Shown: positions 8,801 to 16,867, numbered from the stretch's first letter. The stretch is DNA of 18,411 nucleotides from an uncultured Clostridia bacterium (GCA_947628395.1 CANQZP010000022.1:1-18411); one strand, 5' to 3'. Translations and numbers: made by a program. Notes: generated by a model not told the origin, from the sequence alone.

Positions 8801-9209
8801 TAAAATGAAAGGCTTAATAGTTGCTGATATAGAAATAGTAAAACTTATGGATGGAAAAGTTCAAAACAGTAGCTATTCAGAATATTTGCCTATTTACTTA
8901 GATAAAGAAGGAAACATTAGTAAATCTAGATCTAGCGTTTTAGAAAAAGAAAAATTTGAAAAATTACAAAAATATATTAAAAGGTTAATTAAAGATATTT
9001 CTAAAGAAATTCTAAAAGGAAAAATAGATATAAAACCATATTATCTAAACAAAAAAACACCTTGTGATTATTGTGAATATAAGTCAATTTGTAATTTTGA
9101 TACTCATTTATCAAATAATACATATAATTTTATAAGTACGAAAAATACTAATAAAATTTTAGAAAGGATTTTTGAAGAAGATGTCAAGACCAACTGTGAT
9201 GGAAATTAG
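5847..9209 (+). CDS. addB: AddB, helicase-exonuclease subunit
   Basis: This is the 1120-residue AddB subunit of the AddAB helicase-nuclease, which resects double-strand breaks and degrades foreign linear DNA. The Walker A motif GRSGTGKT is at 8-15 of the UvrD-like N-terminal part. The C-terminal RecB-type nuclease domain has H787, D900 (GKIDRVD), D917 and K919 (IIDYKSS). The four cysteines that hold its Fe-S cluster are C757, C1073, C1076 and C1082. Length and motifs are those of a complete, active AddB. AAGGAG at 5836-5841 fixes the start. The usual partner addA is not adjacent: the frame of an alanine racemase overlaps the end by 29 nt instead. A nested palindrome lies in its leader. Confidence 0.95.
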   Translation: MSLRIVYGRSGTGKTKYILDEIKEKIEEKNKIYIIVPEQFSFSAETNLLKTIEKNSVVNTEVLTLSRMAERVIFETIGNKMDNLSKIGRSMIIYNILDTNKKNLKFLGNPDKNLEVVTRQITELKKHNITPEKIDEIEEKLENNKYLNLKLEEIKTILSLYQEKIKDNYLDESDNLTLLYENLQNTDMFNDSLIYIDEFSGFTTQEYNIIKELLKKAKQVTVNLCLEDLNLEENEEGNLFYFNKITAQKLIKIAKEIECKIDKPVNCIENKRINSKEIKFLEKNLYGNKIYKEDVNDIKIFLAKSPYSEVENVAKEILELVKNHDYKYKDISVVSGNMETYVSDINVIFNKYKIPVFIDEKKDINQNIFMKYVISIMNILSTNFSHDSMFSYIKLGLLDLKEDEIFELENYCNKWGIRGAKWYKEDFSYEPICDTQEKLNDIRKKIINPILKFKNSLTGKKTGKDITLALYNFLIENKIQEKIKAKSEKLKEQQKLELANEYMASISLFFNVLDEIMISFENEKMSFEKYTKILQIGLSETEFGKIPSTLDQVIYGDLDRSKTHNIKALFVLGMNDGVIPAIMKDEGFLNDKDREILKENEIELAKTTIEQVYENQFSIYKTFSMPENKIYFSYPVSDKEGKALRKSILITKIKKIFPKLQEDSDVIKSKFTITNKDASLDEAITRYKEFLDGKEIEKDVENLLSWYYFNENRRLKRILGAIEYDNKSKDIKEKNIIKLYGKKLKTSVSRLEQYRKCPFSFHLKYGLKLKEKQEFKIRSIDTGNFMHEVIDEYFKYIDEENLDLKTIEYEEIKNIVYEIIEEKLNMRKNYIFSSSPKFRVLTKQLKGVVLESIYYITEELKNNKFKVLGHELEFKDKSDLDPISITLDDGTNVEITGKIDRVDIAKTSENDLIRIIDYKSSVKDIDLNQVVSGLQIQLLTYMDALTEDETKNPAGVLYFNLIDTIIKASRNLSDEEIKKEIRKKFKMKGLIVADIEIVKLMDGKVQNSSYSEYLPIYLDKEGNISKSRSSVLEKEKFEKLQKYIKRLIKDISKEILKGKIDIKPYYLNKKTPCDYCEYKSICNFDTHLSNNTYNFISTKNTNKILERIFEEDVKTNCDGN

Positions 9210-10263
9210 CTTAGAAAATGCTAAATACAATATTGAAAAAATAAAAGAAAAATTGCCTTCAAATACGGAAATAATGCCAATTATTAAGGCTGAAGGATAT
9301 GGTACATACTTAAATAGGAATATAGATTTTTTAAATATGTTTAGTATTGTAGGTGTTGCTATTGTAGAAGAAGGCGTTTTTCTAAGAAAAATGGGTTACA
9401 AAGGAGAAATTTTTGTTTTAAATCAAAGTTATAAAGAAGAAATTCCAGACATAATAGAAAATGATTTAAGTATTGGTATTAGTTCAGATTCTTTTATAAA
9501 AGAATTAGGAAAAGAAAAGTCAAACGTAAAAGTTCATATAGAAATAGGAACAGGTATGGGAAGAACTGGTATAAAGCCAGAAAGAGTAGAAGAATATGTA
9601 TCAAATATAAATAAATATAAAAATATAAAAATAGAAGGTACATATACTCATTTGTCTTCTGCTGATTGCGATATAGAATATTCTAAGTCTCAGATTCAAT
9701 CATTTAAAAAAGCAATAAAAACAATGAAAGATTTAAACTTAAATTTAAAATATATACATGCATTTGCATCAAGTGCTATTCTTAATTTTAAAGAGCCAGA
9801 ATTTAATCTAGTAAGACCAGGTATTTTATTATATGGATATTTACCTGATAAATGTTTTGAGGGAGAAATTGATGTAAAACCTATAGCTACATTAAAAAGT
9901 AGAGTAACTCTTATAAAAACAGTTCCAGAAAACTTTAGTATAGGTTATAGTAGAAGCTTCATAACTAAGAGAAAAACTAAGGTTGCAACTATTCCTATAG
10001 GATATGCGGATGGATATAAAAGGGTATTATCAAATAAGGGATATGTTTTTATAAATAATAAAAAAGCTCCAATAATAGGAAAAGTATGTATGGATTCAAT
10101 AATGGCAGATATTACAGAAATCGAAAATGTAAATACTGGTGATGAAGTAATATTATTTGATGATAAGAATATTACAGTGGATGAGATTGCTGAACTTTGT
10201 GGGACTATAAATTATGAGATTTTGAGTAGTATAACTGCTAGAGTTCCTAGAGTATTTAAGTAA
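9181..10263 (+). CDS. alr: Alanine racemase
   Basis: This is a PLP-dependent fold-type III alanine racemase of 360 residues, which makes D-alanine for peptidoglycan. The PLP lysine is K36, in the motif KAEGYGTY, a variant of the common KANAYGHG. The second catalytic base is the Tyr of SIGYSRSF. The PLP-contacting PIGYADGYKR and GKVCMDS follow, along with the C-terminal barrel ending in TARVPRVF. An in-frame TTG at 9172 is less likely than the ATG at 9181. The gene begins inside the end of addB (29-nt overlap), implying translational coupling. The relaxed N-terminal motif and loss of the usual first-domain His leave a small chance of another amino-acid racemase specificity. Confidence 0.88.
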   Translation: MSRPTVMEISLENAKYNIEKIKEKLPSNTEIMPIIKAEGYGTYLNRNIDFLNMFSIVGVAIVEEGVFLRKMGYKGEIFVLNQSYKEEIPDIIENDLSIGISSDSFIKELGKEKSNVKVHIEIGTGMGRTGIKPERVEEYVSNINKYKNIKIEGTYTHLSSADCDIEYSKSQIQSFKKAIKTMKDLNLNLKYIHAFASSAILNFKEPEFNLVRPGILLYGYLPDKCFEGEIDVKPIATLKSRVTLIKTVPENFSIGYSRSFITKRKTKVATIPIGYADGYKRVLSNKGYVFINNKKAPIIGKVCMDSIMADITEIENVNTGDEVILFDDKNITVDEIAELCGTINYEILSSITARVPRVFK

Positions 10264-10293
10264 ATTAAAATTTAATCTAAAGAAAGGAAAATT

Positions 10294-11082
10294 ATGATAC
10301 AAACAAATTCTGTAATAACTTTAAAAAAGGGAAAAAATATTGAGTATATTCAATTTAATAGCTTGTTAGAACTTGGAATAAAACATGCTTATACATTAAA
10401 AAATGAGAATCTAAATTTTAGTCACAAAAACTTAGAACTAGAAAAAAATAGTTATAAGGTAATTTGTGAAGAATTGAGTCTAGATTATAGAATGATAACA
10501 AAGTCAAAACAAAATCATACAAACAATGTAAAAGTAATAGAAAAGCCATATAGCACAGAAGAGTTAATTGATATAGATGGACTGATAACAAATAAAAAAG
10601 GAATTATTTTATCAAGTACTAATGCTGATTGTATATTGTATTTGATATATGACAAATCTAAAAAGATAATTGCAAATGTACATTCTGGTTGGAGAGGAAC
10701 TTATAAAAGGATAATAGAAAATGCAATAAGTGAAATGAAAAATAAATTTAATTCTAATCCTAAAGATATTATAATTTGCATTTGTCCTTCTATACGAAAA
10801 TGTCATTTTGAAGTAAGCGAAGATGTAAAAGATATGTTTGAATCAAAATTTAATTTTATAGAAGAAAAATTTATAGAAAAAGGAGCTATAAAAGATGGAA
10901 AACAAAAATATAACATTGATACTATAAAATTAAACAATAAGTTATTAGCAGATTTGGGAATTCCTGTGGATAACATTATTGATTCAGGCTTGTGTAGTGT
11001 ATGTAATCATGATAAAATTAATTCATATAGAATAGATGGAAAACAGTTTAAATTAGGTACTGCTTTAATAACACTTGAATAG
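10294..11082 (+). CDS. pgeF: YfiH/PgeF-family multicopper-like protein (purine nucleoside phosphorylase/laccase domain)
   Basis: This is a 262-residue member of the YfiH (DUF152) family. Members have been described as peptidoglycan-editing factor, polyphenol oxidase and purine nucleoside phosphorylase. The three zinc ligands of the active site are present: H75 in KQNHTNNV, C113 in STNADC and H130 in VHSGWRG. CPSIRKCHFEV and the C-terminal LCSVCNHDKINSYRID are the later family motifs. It lies 30 nt after alr, with AAAGAAAGG as ribosome binding site, and the pairing with a cell-wall gene fits a peptidoglycan-editing role. The last ~100 bp of this gene recur, decayed, at 16985-17077, so the gene end is one edge of a 5.9-kb insert-like block. 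Confidence 0.9.
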   Translation: MIQTNSVITLKKGKNIEYIQFNSLLELGIKHAYTLKNENLNFSHKNLELEKNSYKVICEELSLDYRMITKSKQNHTNNVKVIEKPYSTEELIDIDGLITNKKGIILSSTNADCILYLIYDKSKKIIANVHSGWRGTYKRIIENAISEMKNKFNSNPKDIIICICPSIRKCHFEVSEDVKDMFESKFNFIEEKFIEKGAIKDGKQKYNIDTIKLNNKLLADLGIPVDNIIDSGLCSVCNHDKINSYRIDGKQFKLGTALITLE

Positions 11083-11099
11083 GAAAATTTAAGTATGCA

Positions 11100-11125
11100 A
11101 ACTGGTCACAATTTTGGGGCCAGTT
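11100..11125 (+). terminator. Probable terminator after pgeF
   Basis: AACTGGTC (11100-11107) pairs with GGCCAGTT (11118-11125) through 8 bp with one wobble and a 10-nt loop, followed by the T-rich ATTATTTTG. It is 18 nt after the pgeF stop. The T-run is interrupted, so efficiency is uncertain. Confidence 0.5.
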
Positions 11126-11219
11126 ATTATTTTGACTTAAATTTAGCAAATTATTTTTCAGATATATAATAAAACAATAAAAATTATGTAACAATTACTA
11201 TTTAAATATATTTTTTTGT

Positions 11220-11230
11220 TATAATATAAT
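11220..11230 (+). promoter_or_regulatory. Possible promoter of the giant helicase gene
   Basis: Two overlapping TATAAT boxes (11220-11225 and 11225-11230) lie 26-36 nt before the start codon in a very AT-rich 130-nt stretch. No good -35 box is seen at the ideal distance; TTACTA at 11195-11200 is the nearest. The region otherwise shows nothing recognisable. Confidence 0.4.
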
Positions 11231-11255
11231 AAATAATTATATCAAAAAGGGGAAT

Positions 11256-14200
11256 ATGATGGATAGTGAAACTTTTGGCATAAATTATTTTAATGTAATA
11301 AGTGATGAAGAATACTACTATGTTTTTCGCGCATTAAATAATGGAGACCACAATGATATTGAACAAGGAATTACTTCAAATTCTGGTACAATACAAAGAA
11401 TAAGAACTGATAGCGAAAGATGGGAAGAATCTACTGGGGAAAAATCAAGATTTAGCGAGAATAGCCAAGTTTCTGTAGAAGAAGTAATAAGTCATTGCAA
11501 AGCAGTTAATCATAGTTATGAAACAAATTGTATTTCTTTGACTAGTAATGCCAATATAGTTTTAGGTTATGGAGAAGGATATAATCAAGAATATGTAATG
11601 GTAAAGATACCGAAAAATCATGATAGTAGCTTTATAGAAACTGGAAAATATCTATTTCAAGAATTAGAAAAACATGTTGAAGAAGCAATTGCAAAGTTAG
11701 ATCCATCTAGTGATTTATATAAAGGCTTAAATAGTATAAAAGATAAATCAACAGAAGAAATAAGAAATTATCTTTTATCAACATTTGATAAAGTAAAGTC
11801 AGAAGGAAAATATAGAGGAAAAAGCACAGTAAAAACTAAAGATAAAATATATTCTAGGTTTAGAAATAAACAAATTTTTTCTGAAGAGCAACAAAGAAAA
11901 TTTACAGAGTTATTAGCTAAATTAACAGTTTTAGAAATGCATAATAAAATTAGTCCAATCTTAAAAAATACAAGAGATAATTTCTTATATTTAAATACAA
12001 TGTCAACAGTTTTTTCTAATACTGAAATTTTACATTATAAAGACATAGAGTCAGATAAATTTACTAAAGTTTCAAGAATAATAGTAGATATGTTTGCTTT
12101 AGTCCAACAAATTGGAGATAAAGATAGAAATAACGAGAATGTAAAAAAATTAGAGAAAATAATTTTAAATTTGGCTCAAAAAGGCTATGATATTAAAGAA
12201 AAAGATAAAAAAATCATACTTGCAAATGAAAATGAAGAAATTGAAATTGGACCATCTGAAAATAATATATTATTAAAAGATGATTTAGAAAGTAAAGAAT
12301 TTGATATTGAATATATATATAAATTAACTCAAGGAAAAATTCCTTATGAAAAAGCAAAGGAATATATAGAATTTTCTAGAAAATTAGGAATCTCTAGATT
12401 AAAAGCACAAGAAATTTCAAAAATATTAGAAATTATTTCAGATGATAAAGAACTTGAAAATGTTATAGGTGAAATATCACAAAATGGATTTGTTATTAGT
12501 AAAGATATTATTAGAAGAGAAAATGGTGTTGGAATAAAAATATCAGAATCAGTTAATATCGACGCAAATGAAAAAAATAGAAAAATGCTAAACCAATCAG
12601 AACAAGAAAAAATCGTTTCACAAATAAAGCAAATGAGTGCAGAAGAACTAAATAGATTTGTAGAACAAAGCGAAATTGATTTAGGAAATAGATTGATGAA
12701 AGTATTAGCAACTTCTGATGAATTAAAAACAGAAAATACTTATTATGCAGAAGCGATAGTTGATTCACTTGATTTTTCAAAAATATATAAGAATGCTATG
12801 TCAGAAGATAGAAAAATAATGAAGGAATCAGAAAGAAAAATACTTATTGAAAAATTAGAAAAGGCTGATTGCAAAAGATTATATAATGCATTTAAAAATG
12901 TTGGAGTTTCTCATAATGATATTGCAGGATACGTTATTAATTTATTAATGAATAATGGATATAAGGGATATAATTTTGAAGACTTATCAAAAATAGAAGA
13001 ACTTGATAAACTAATAGCTACAAATGTAAAAAACACTATGTTAAAAAATAAAATTAGTGCATTTAGACTAGATGAACTATTAGAAAATAAAGATAACTTT
13101 AATTTAGTAGAAGGAACAAATATAAAATTAAGAGATTATCAAAAAGAAACAGTTGATAATTTAGATGAAATTTACAAAAAAAAGAGGTTTGGAGGTGTTG
13201 TATTACCAACAGGTGCAGGAAAATCTTTTGTAGCAATAACTGAGATGCTAAAATACAAAGACAAAAATATTTTATATTTTGCTCCACAGATAGAAATATT
13301 AAATCAGGTAAAAAGACATATATTAAAAAATGTTCTAGGAGTGCAAGTACTAACAGAAACTGAAATCAAAGAACTAAATGGTAAAAATCCTCCAAATGGA
13401 AAAATATATCCTAATCAAATAGAAGATTATATTAGTAAAGTATTTCCACATTTAAAAATGTATTGTTATCAAAGTTTAGATCAGAGAGATGATATAACAA
13501 AAGAAAAGGGATTAAGAAAATTATTAGAGAATAGTCATTCCGATCTTATGATATTTGATGAATTACATAGAACAGGAGCTGGAACATGGGAGCCATTAAT
13601 AAAACAATTAATAGATAAAAATCGTGATTCTAAAATTTTAGGAATTACTGCGACACCAATTCGAGATTGTGATAGGAAAGATATGATGGAAACTTTGGCA
13701 AGATTTAGTGGAGATTATACACAAGAAGAATTAGCTAAAGGAGAATATTTGGCTAAAGAAATGTATCTAATAGACGCTATTCAAGATCATTTAGTTGTAG
13801 AACCAAAGATAGTTTCTTTTAATTATTCATTATCAGAATCAGAAGAATATGATGAAGTTAAAAGAATGTATGAAGAAGAGGAAAATAACGAGAAGAAAGA
13901 AAAATTAAAAAATATTTTAGATGAAATGGAAGACATTATAAAGGATACTTCAGATATAGAAGGTATGATATTGAATGAAACAGATCCTGAAAAAAAGAAA
14001 ATGCTAGAAGAACAATTGGTAGATATAAGAAAAAAGATAAAAGTAGAAAATACTCAAGGAATAGGAGATGTTATTAAAAATAATATTGTTAAAAAAGATG
14101 GAAGATATATTGTACTTTTACCACAAAACTCAACTGGTTTACCTCCAAAAGAATATATTGAAAACGAAATAGAAAAAGTAAAACAATATTTAAAAAATAT

Positions 14201-16487
14201 AGATCCAGAGCCAGAAGTTCAATATCTAGTTACAGGTCAAAATAAAACTGAAAGTACTAAAGCAATATCTGAATTTGAAGATTCAAATTCAAAACATTTA
14301 AAATTATTATTTGCAATAGATAAATTAAATGAAGGTGTACATTTAGAAGGAATAAATGGAGAAATAATGCTTAGAAAAATAGGACCAGGCTCAAGAATTT
14401 TATATTTACAACAATTAGGAAGAGTTATATATTCTCTAGATCCAGATAATCCGATTCCAAAAGAAGAATTACCTATTGTATTTGATGTTCATAATAATTA
14501 TATATATCAAAATATGGATAAAGAAATAAATAAAAGAAATTCAACATCTGATCTTCAAAGATTGCAGAGTATAGTTAATTGGATAAATAAACATGGGTAT
14601 TTTCCAGATAGTAATAGTGAAGTAATTGTTGAAGCTAGAAGAGCTATTAATTTAAAGAAAATACAAACTAAATATAAAAAATATATAAATGGAATTAATA
14701 ATAATAATTTAAGTAAAAAAGAAATACATGAAATCGAAAAAATAATGGATTTAGCAGATTCTATAGAATTGTTTGAAAGAGAAATTCCTGATAGAATTAT
14801 TCCACCTGGTGAAAAGGAGATAGATGAAGTTCAATTATTTAAAGTTTCAGGTACTCAACAAAGATTTTTAGAATTATTTAAAACAGCAAGAAATATAGAA
14901 AAAACAAAAGAAACAAGAAAAGAAAGTTCTAATTATACAATAAGAGAAACACTTAATATATTACAAACATTAACAGATTATGGTATAGATATAAATAATC
15001 AAACTATACCAGATAGAACTACTACACTAAGCAGTGTCCTAAAAGATGTTCCAGAACAAATAAAAGGAAGTATTTTAAGTGAAATTAAAAGTATTTTAGG
15101 TGAGACTAGTGAAATTCAGGCTTATAAGATTGGTGAAAAATATCGTCAAGTTAGATTAGATTTTGCGAATGAAAAGAAAAATAAAATATTTTTAGATTAT
15201 GATATTAGAGATTTAAGATTATATGGTATTTTTGAAAAAATTGAAAATTATACCAGAAATTCTACTAAAGGTGATTGGATTACAAAAGGACCTAAAGAAT
15301 TTATTGGGGTAAATATAAAAACTGGAACATATTATGCTGAAGATGGATATAATCAAGAAGGATATGATAGTGGAGGATATAAACGAGATGGATATAATGA
15401 CGCAGGGTATGATAGGGAAGGATATAAACGAGATGGATATAATGACGAAGGATATGATAGAGAAGGGTATGATAGAGAAAAATATAACCGAGATGGATAT
15501 AATGCCAAAGGGTATGATAGAAACGGTTATAATAAAGAATGTTGGAATAGTGATGGAATAAATGAAATAACAGGAACAATATATAATGAAAAAAGAGTCG
15601 ATATAAATGGTAATTCGCAAGAAGAGCAAACTAAACTTGCTAGAGAATATTTAGAAAGTTATGAAACTAGTGGTAGATTTTGTTTTATTAAACATATATC
15701 CGAGAATGACTTAATCGCAAGTATAAATTGCTTAAGGAAAGCCTATCCAAAAATTGAATATGTTCCAGTTAGTAAATCTAAATATAATTATAATCAAGGT
15801 TGTCATGAAATAGAATTAAAACTAAGAATTGCAAAAAATCAGGACATTAGTAAGATTATGAAAGATATTAAAAATGAAATTATAAAAGATAAATCAGATT
15901 TACATAATAAAAAAAGTGAATATGAGAAGGTGCTGAGAGAATTAAGTGAACTTATAAATAAAAAAATAAAAATAGAAGATGAAAAGAAGAAAAACTATCA
16001 AAAAGTAAAATCTGAATATAAGCAATGTGAAAAAGATATTGAAGATAAAAAATGTGAAAAAAAGAGATTAAAAACTAAAAAAATATTGAATGAAATAGAG
16101 AAAGAAAAATCTAAGGACCAAAATTCGGATTCTCTTAATGAGAAAATGAAAGAATATGAAGGAGCAAAAAAAGATTATGAGTATTATAGAAAAATAAAAG
16201 ATTTGAAACGAGAAATAGAGAGAGAAAAAGTTTATCTGGAACGAATGAAAAAATGTGGAAAATATTCTGAAGATGATTTAAAACAGTATGAAAAAAGTAT
16301 TCAAGAAAAAGAACTTGAATATAATAGATTATCTGAAAAGTATAAGAAATTCCAAAAAGAAAGAAAATTAGAGAATGCTCGTAAAGAAAGAGATGAAGCT
16401 AAAAACAAAAATGAAGAAGCAAAAAAACTAGAGAAAGAAGTAAGCCAAAAAACTAATGGAAAGGGAAAAAAGGCACATGCAGAATAA
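11256..16487 (+). CDS. Giant multidomain SF2 helicase with GY-pentapeptide repeats
   Basis: This protein of 1743 residues is not recognised as a named system. In order: residues 1-120 resemble an ADP-ribosyltransferase-like fold (VFRAL at 23-27, ISLTSN at 93-98, then a VMVKI strand), a tentative reading. A helical region covers about 130-620. A DExH helicase core follows: LRDYQ, Walker A LPTGAGKS (K656), DELH 768-771, TATP 798-801, LNEGVHL and QQLGRVIYS 1052-1060. A charged coiled-coil insert lies between the two RecA lobes (about 860-930). A helicase-associated region spans about 1090-1330. Fifteen tandem (D/N)xxGY pentapeptides occupy 1361-1435, and a Lys/Glu-rich coiled coil about 1540-1735. 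AAGGGG at 11247-11252 could serve ATG 11256 or, with better spacing, ATG 11259. The gene is flanked by pgeF-end duplicates, which suggests acquisition. A role in genome defence is inference. Confidence 0.8.
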   Translation: MMDSETFGINYFNVISDEEYYYVFRALNNGDHNDIEQGITSNSGTIQRIRTDSERWEESTGEKSRFSENSQVSVEEVISHCKAVNHSYETNCISLTSNANIVLGYGEGYNQEYVMVKIPKNHDSSFIETGKYLFQELEKHVEEAIAKLDPSSDLYKGLNSIKDKSTEEIRNYLLSTFDKVKSEGKYRGKSTVKTKDKIYSRFRNKQIFSEEQQRKFTELLAKLTVLEMHNKISPILKNTRDNFLYLNTMSTVFSNTEILHYKDIESDKFTKVSRIIVDMFALVQQIGDKDRNNENVKKLEKIILNLAQKGYDIKEKDKKIILANENEEIEIGPSENNILLKDDLESKEFDIEYIYKLTQGKIPYEKAKEYIEFSRKLGISRLKAQEISKILEIISDDKELENVIGEISQNGFVISKDIIRRENGVGIKISESVNIDANEKNRKMLNQSEQEKIVSQIKQMSAEELNRFVEQSEIDLGNRLMKVLATSDELKTENTYYAEAIVDSLDFSKIYKNAMSEDRKIMKESERKILIEKLEKADCKRLYNAFKNVGVSHNDIAGYVINLLMNNGYKGYNFEDLSKIEELDKLIATNVKNTMLKNKISAFRLDELLENKDNFNLVEGTNIKLRDYQKETVDNLDEIYKKKRFGGVVLPTGAGKSFVAITEMLKYKDKNILYFAPQIEILNQVKRHILKNVLGVQVLTETEIKELNGKNPPNGKIYPNQIEDYISKVFPHLKMYCYQSLDQRDDITKEKGLRKLLENSHSDLMIFDELHRTGAGTWEPLIKQLIDKNRDSKILGITATPIRDCDRKDMMETLARFSGDYTQEELAKGEYLAKEMYLIDAIQDHLVVEPKIVSFNYSLSESEEYDEVKRMYEEEENNEKKEKLKNILDEMEDIIKDTSDIEGMILNETDPEKKKMLEEQLVDIRKKIKVENTQGIGDVIKNNIVKKDGRYIVLLPQNSTGLPPKEYIENEIEKVKQYLKNIDPEPEVQYLVTGQNKTESTKAISEFEDSNSKHLKLLFAIDKLNEGVHLEGINGEIMLRKIGPGSRILYLQQLGRVIYSLDPDNPIPKEELPIVFDVHNNYIYQNMDKEINKRNSTSDLQRLQSIVNWINKHGYFPDSNSEVIVEARRAINLKKIQTKYKKYINGINNNNLSKKEIHEIEKIMDLADSIELFEREIPDRIIPPGEKEIDEVQLFKVSGTQQRFLELFKTARNIEKTKETRKESSNYTIRETLNILQTLTDYGIDINNQTIPDRTTTLSSVLKDVPEQIKGSILSEIKSILGETSEIQAYKIGEKYRQVRLDFANEKKNKIFLDYDIRDLRLYGIFEKIENYTRNSTKGDWITKGPKEFIGVNIKTGTYYAEDGYNQEGYDSGGYKRDGYNDAGYDREGYKRDGYNDEGYDREGYDREKYNRDGYNAKGYDRNGYNKECWNSDGINEITGTIYNEKRVDINGNSQEEQTKLAREYLESYETSGRFCFIKHISENDLIASINCLRKAYPKIEYVPVSKSKYNYNQGCHEIELKLRIAKNQDISKIMKDIKNEIIKDKSDLHNKKSEYEKVLRELSELINKKIKIEDEKKKNYQKVKSEYKQCEKDIEDKKCEKKRLKTKKILNEIEKEKSKDQNSDSLNEKMKEYEGAKKDYEYYRKIKDLKREIEREKVYLERMKKCGKYSEDDLKQYEKSIQEKELEYNRLSEKYKKFQKERKLENARKERDEAKNKNEEAKKLEKEVSQKTNGKGKKAHAE
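15336..15560 (+). repeat. Fifteen 15-bp tandem repeats encoding (D/N)xxGY
   Basis: This is an in-frame array of fifteen 15-bp units inside the helicase gene. Unit consensus is Asp/Asn-x-x-Gly-Tyr, with Arg-Glu or Arg-Asp as the common middle pair. The last two units decay to NKECW and NSDGI, and unit 10 has Lys for Gly. A 45-bp higher-order repeat is visible: 15366-15410 and 15411-15455 differ at only four bases. Antisense open frames across the array are by-products of its composition. Confidence 0.9.
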
Positions 16488-16842
16488 GAATAATCAGCTT
16501 ATAGAATATAAGCCTAATATATTCTATAAATTAAAAGAATTATTTAAAAAAATATTTTTTATAAAAAAATCTCCTGAAAAAGAAGAAATTGAAGTCAATG
16601 CTATAAGTCAAAAGTCAAATGAAGATTTTATAGAATCAATTGTGGTGAAACAGGACAAAGAAAAGCAAAGATTATTAAATTTAAAATTAAAATATGATAA
16701 TGATATTATTAGTATTAAAGATATTTCGGAAAAAGATATTGATTTACTAATAGAATTGTATAACGAGGAAACAGAAGAATTAAATAGAGATACAATGTAT
16801 AGAAAAAATCATATAAGAAAAATGTTAGATGAATTAAATTAG
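16477..16842 (+). CDS. Small protein overlapping the helicase gene
   Basis: This hypothetical protein of 121 residues is not recognised. It reads from ATG 16477, inside the last 11 nt of the helicase gene in another frame, with an AGGG/AAAAAAGG purine tract upstream as ribosome binding site. An ATG at 16456 is in frame but has no ribosome binding site. A basic, amphipathic stretch FYKLKELFKKIFFIKK lies near residues 16-32 and could lie along a membrane or nucleic acid. An acidic middle follows, and then a helical C-terminus (DIDLLIELYNEETEELNRD, ending in RKMLDELN) able to form a coiled coil. Tight overlap implies co-translation with the helicase, so a partner or regulator is the natural guess. 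Confidence 0.7.
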   Translation: MQNKNNQLIEYKPNIFYKLKELFKKIFFIKKSPEKEEIEVNAISQKSNEDFIESIVVKQDKEKQRLLNLKLKYDNDIISIKDISEKDIDLLIELYNEETEELNRDTMYRKNHIRKMLDELN

Positions 16843-16867
16843 AGATAATTAAAAAAACTGTATATTA

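Noticed and set aside
15336..15560. Considered a CRISPR array
   Set aside because: The repeats are 15 bp, contiguous without spacers, and in frame within a protein gene.
15334..15561. A 75-codon forward open frame in another phase of the repeat array
   Set aside because: It is produced by the 15-bp periodicity, has no ribosome binding site and no similarity to a known small protein.
15219..15629. Long antisense open frames rich in Ile, Phe, Ser and Tyr across the repeat array
   Set aside because: They are the reverse reading of the periodic GY codons and AT-rich codons, lack ribosome binding sites, and encode no plausible protein. The sense strand carries a continuous multidomain gene.
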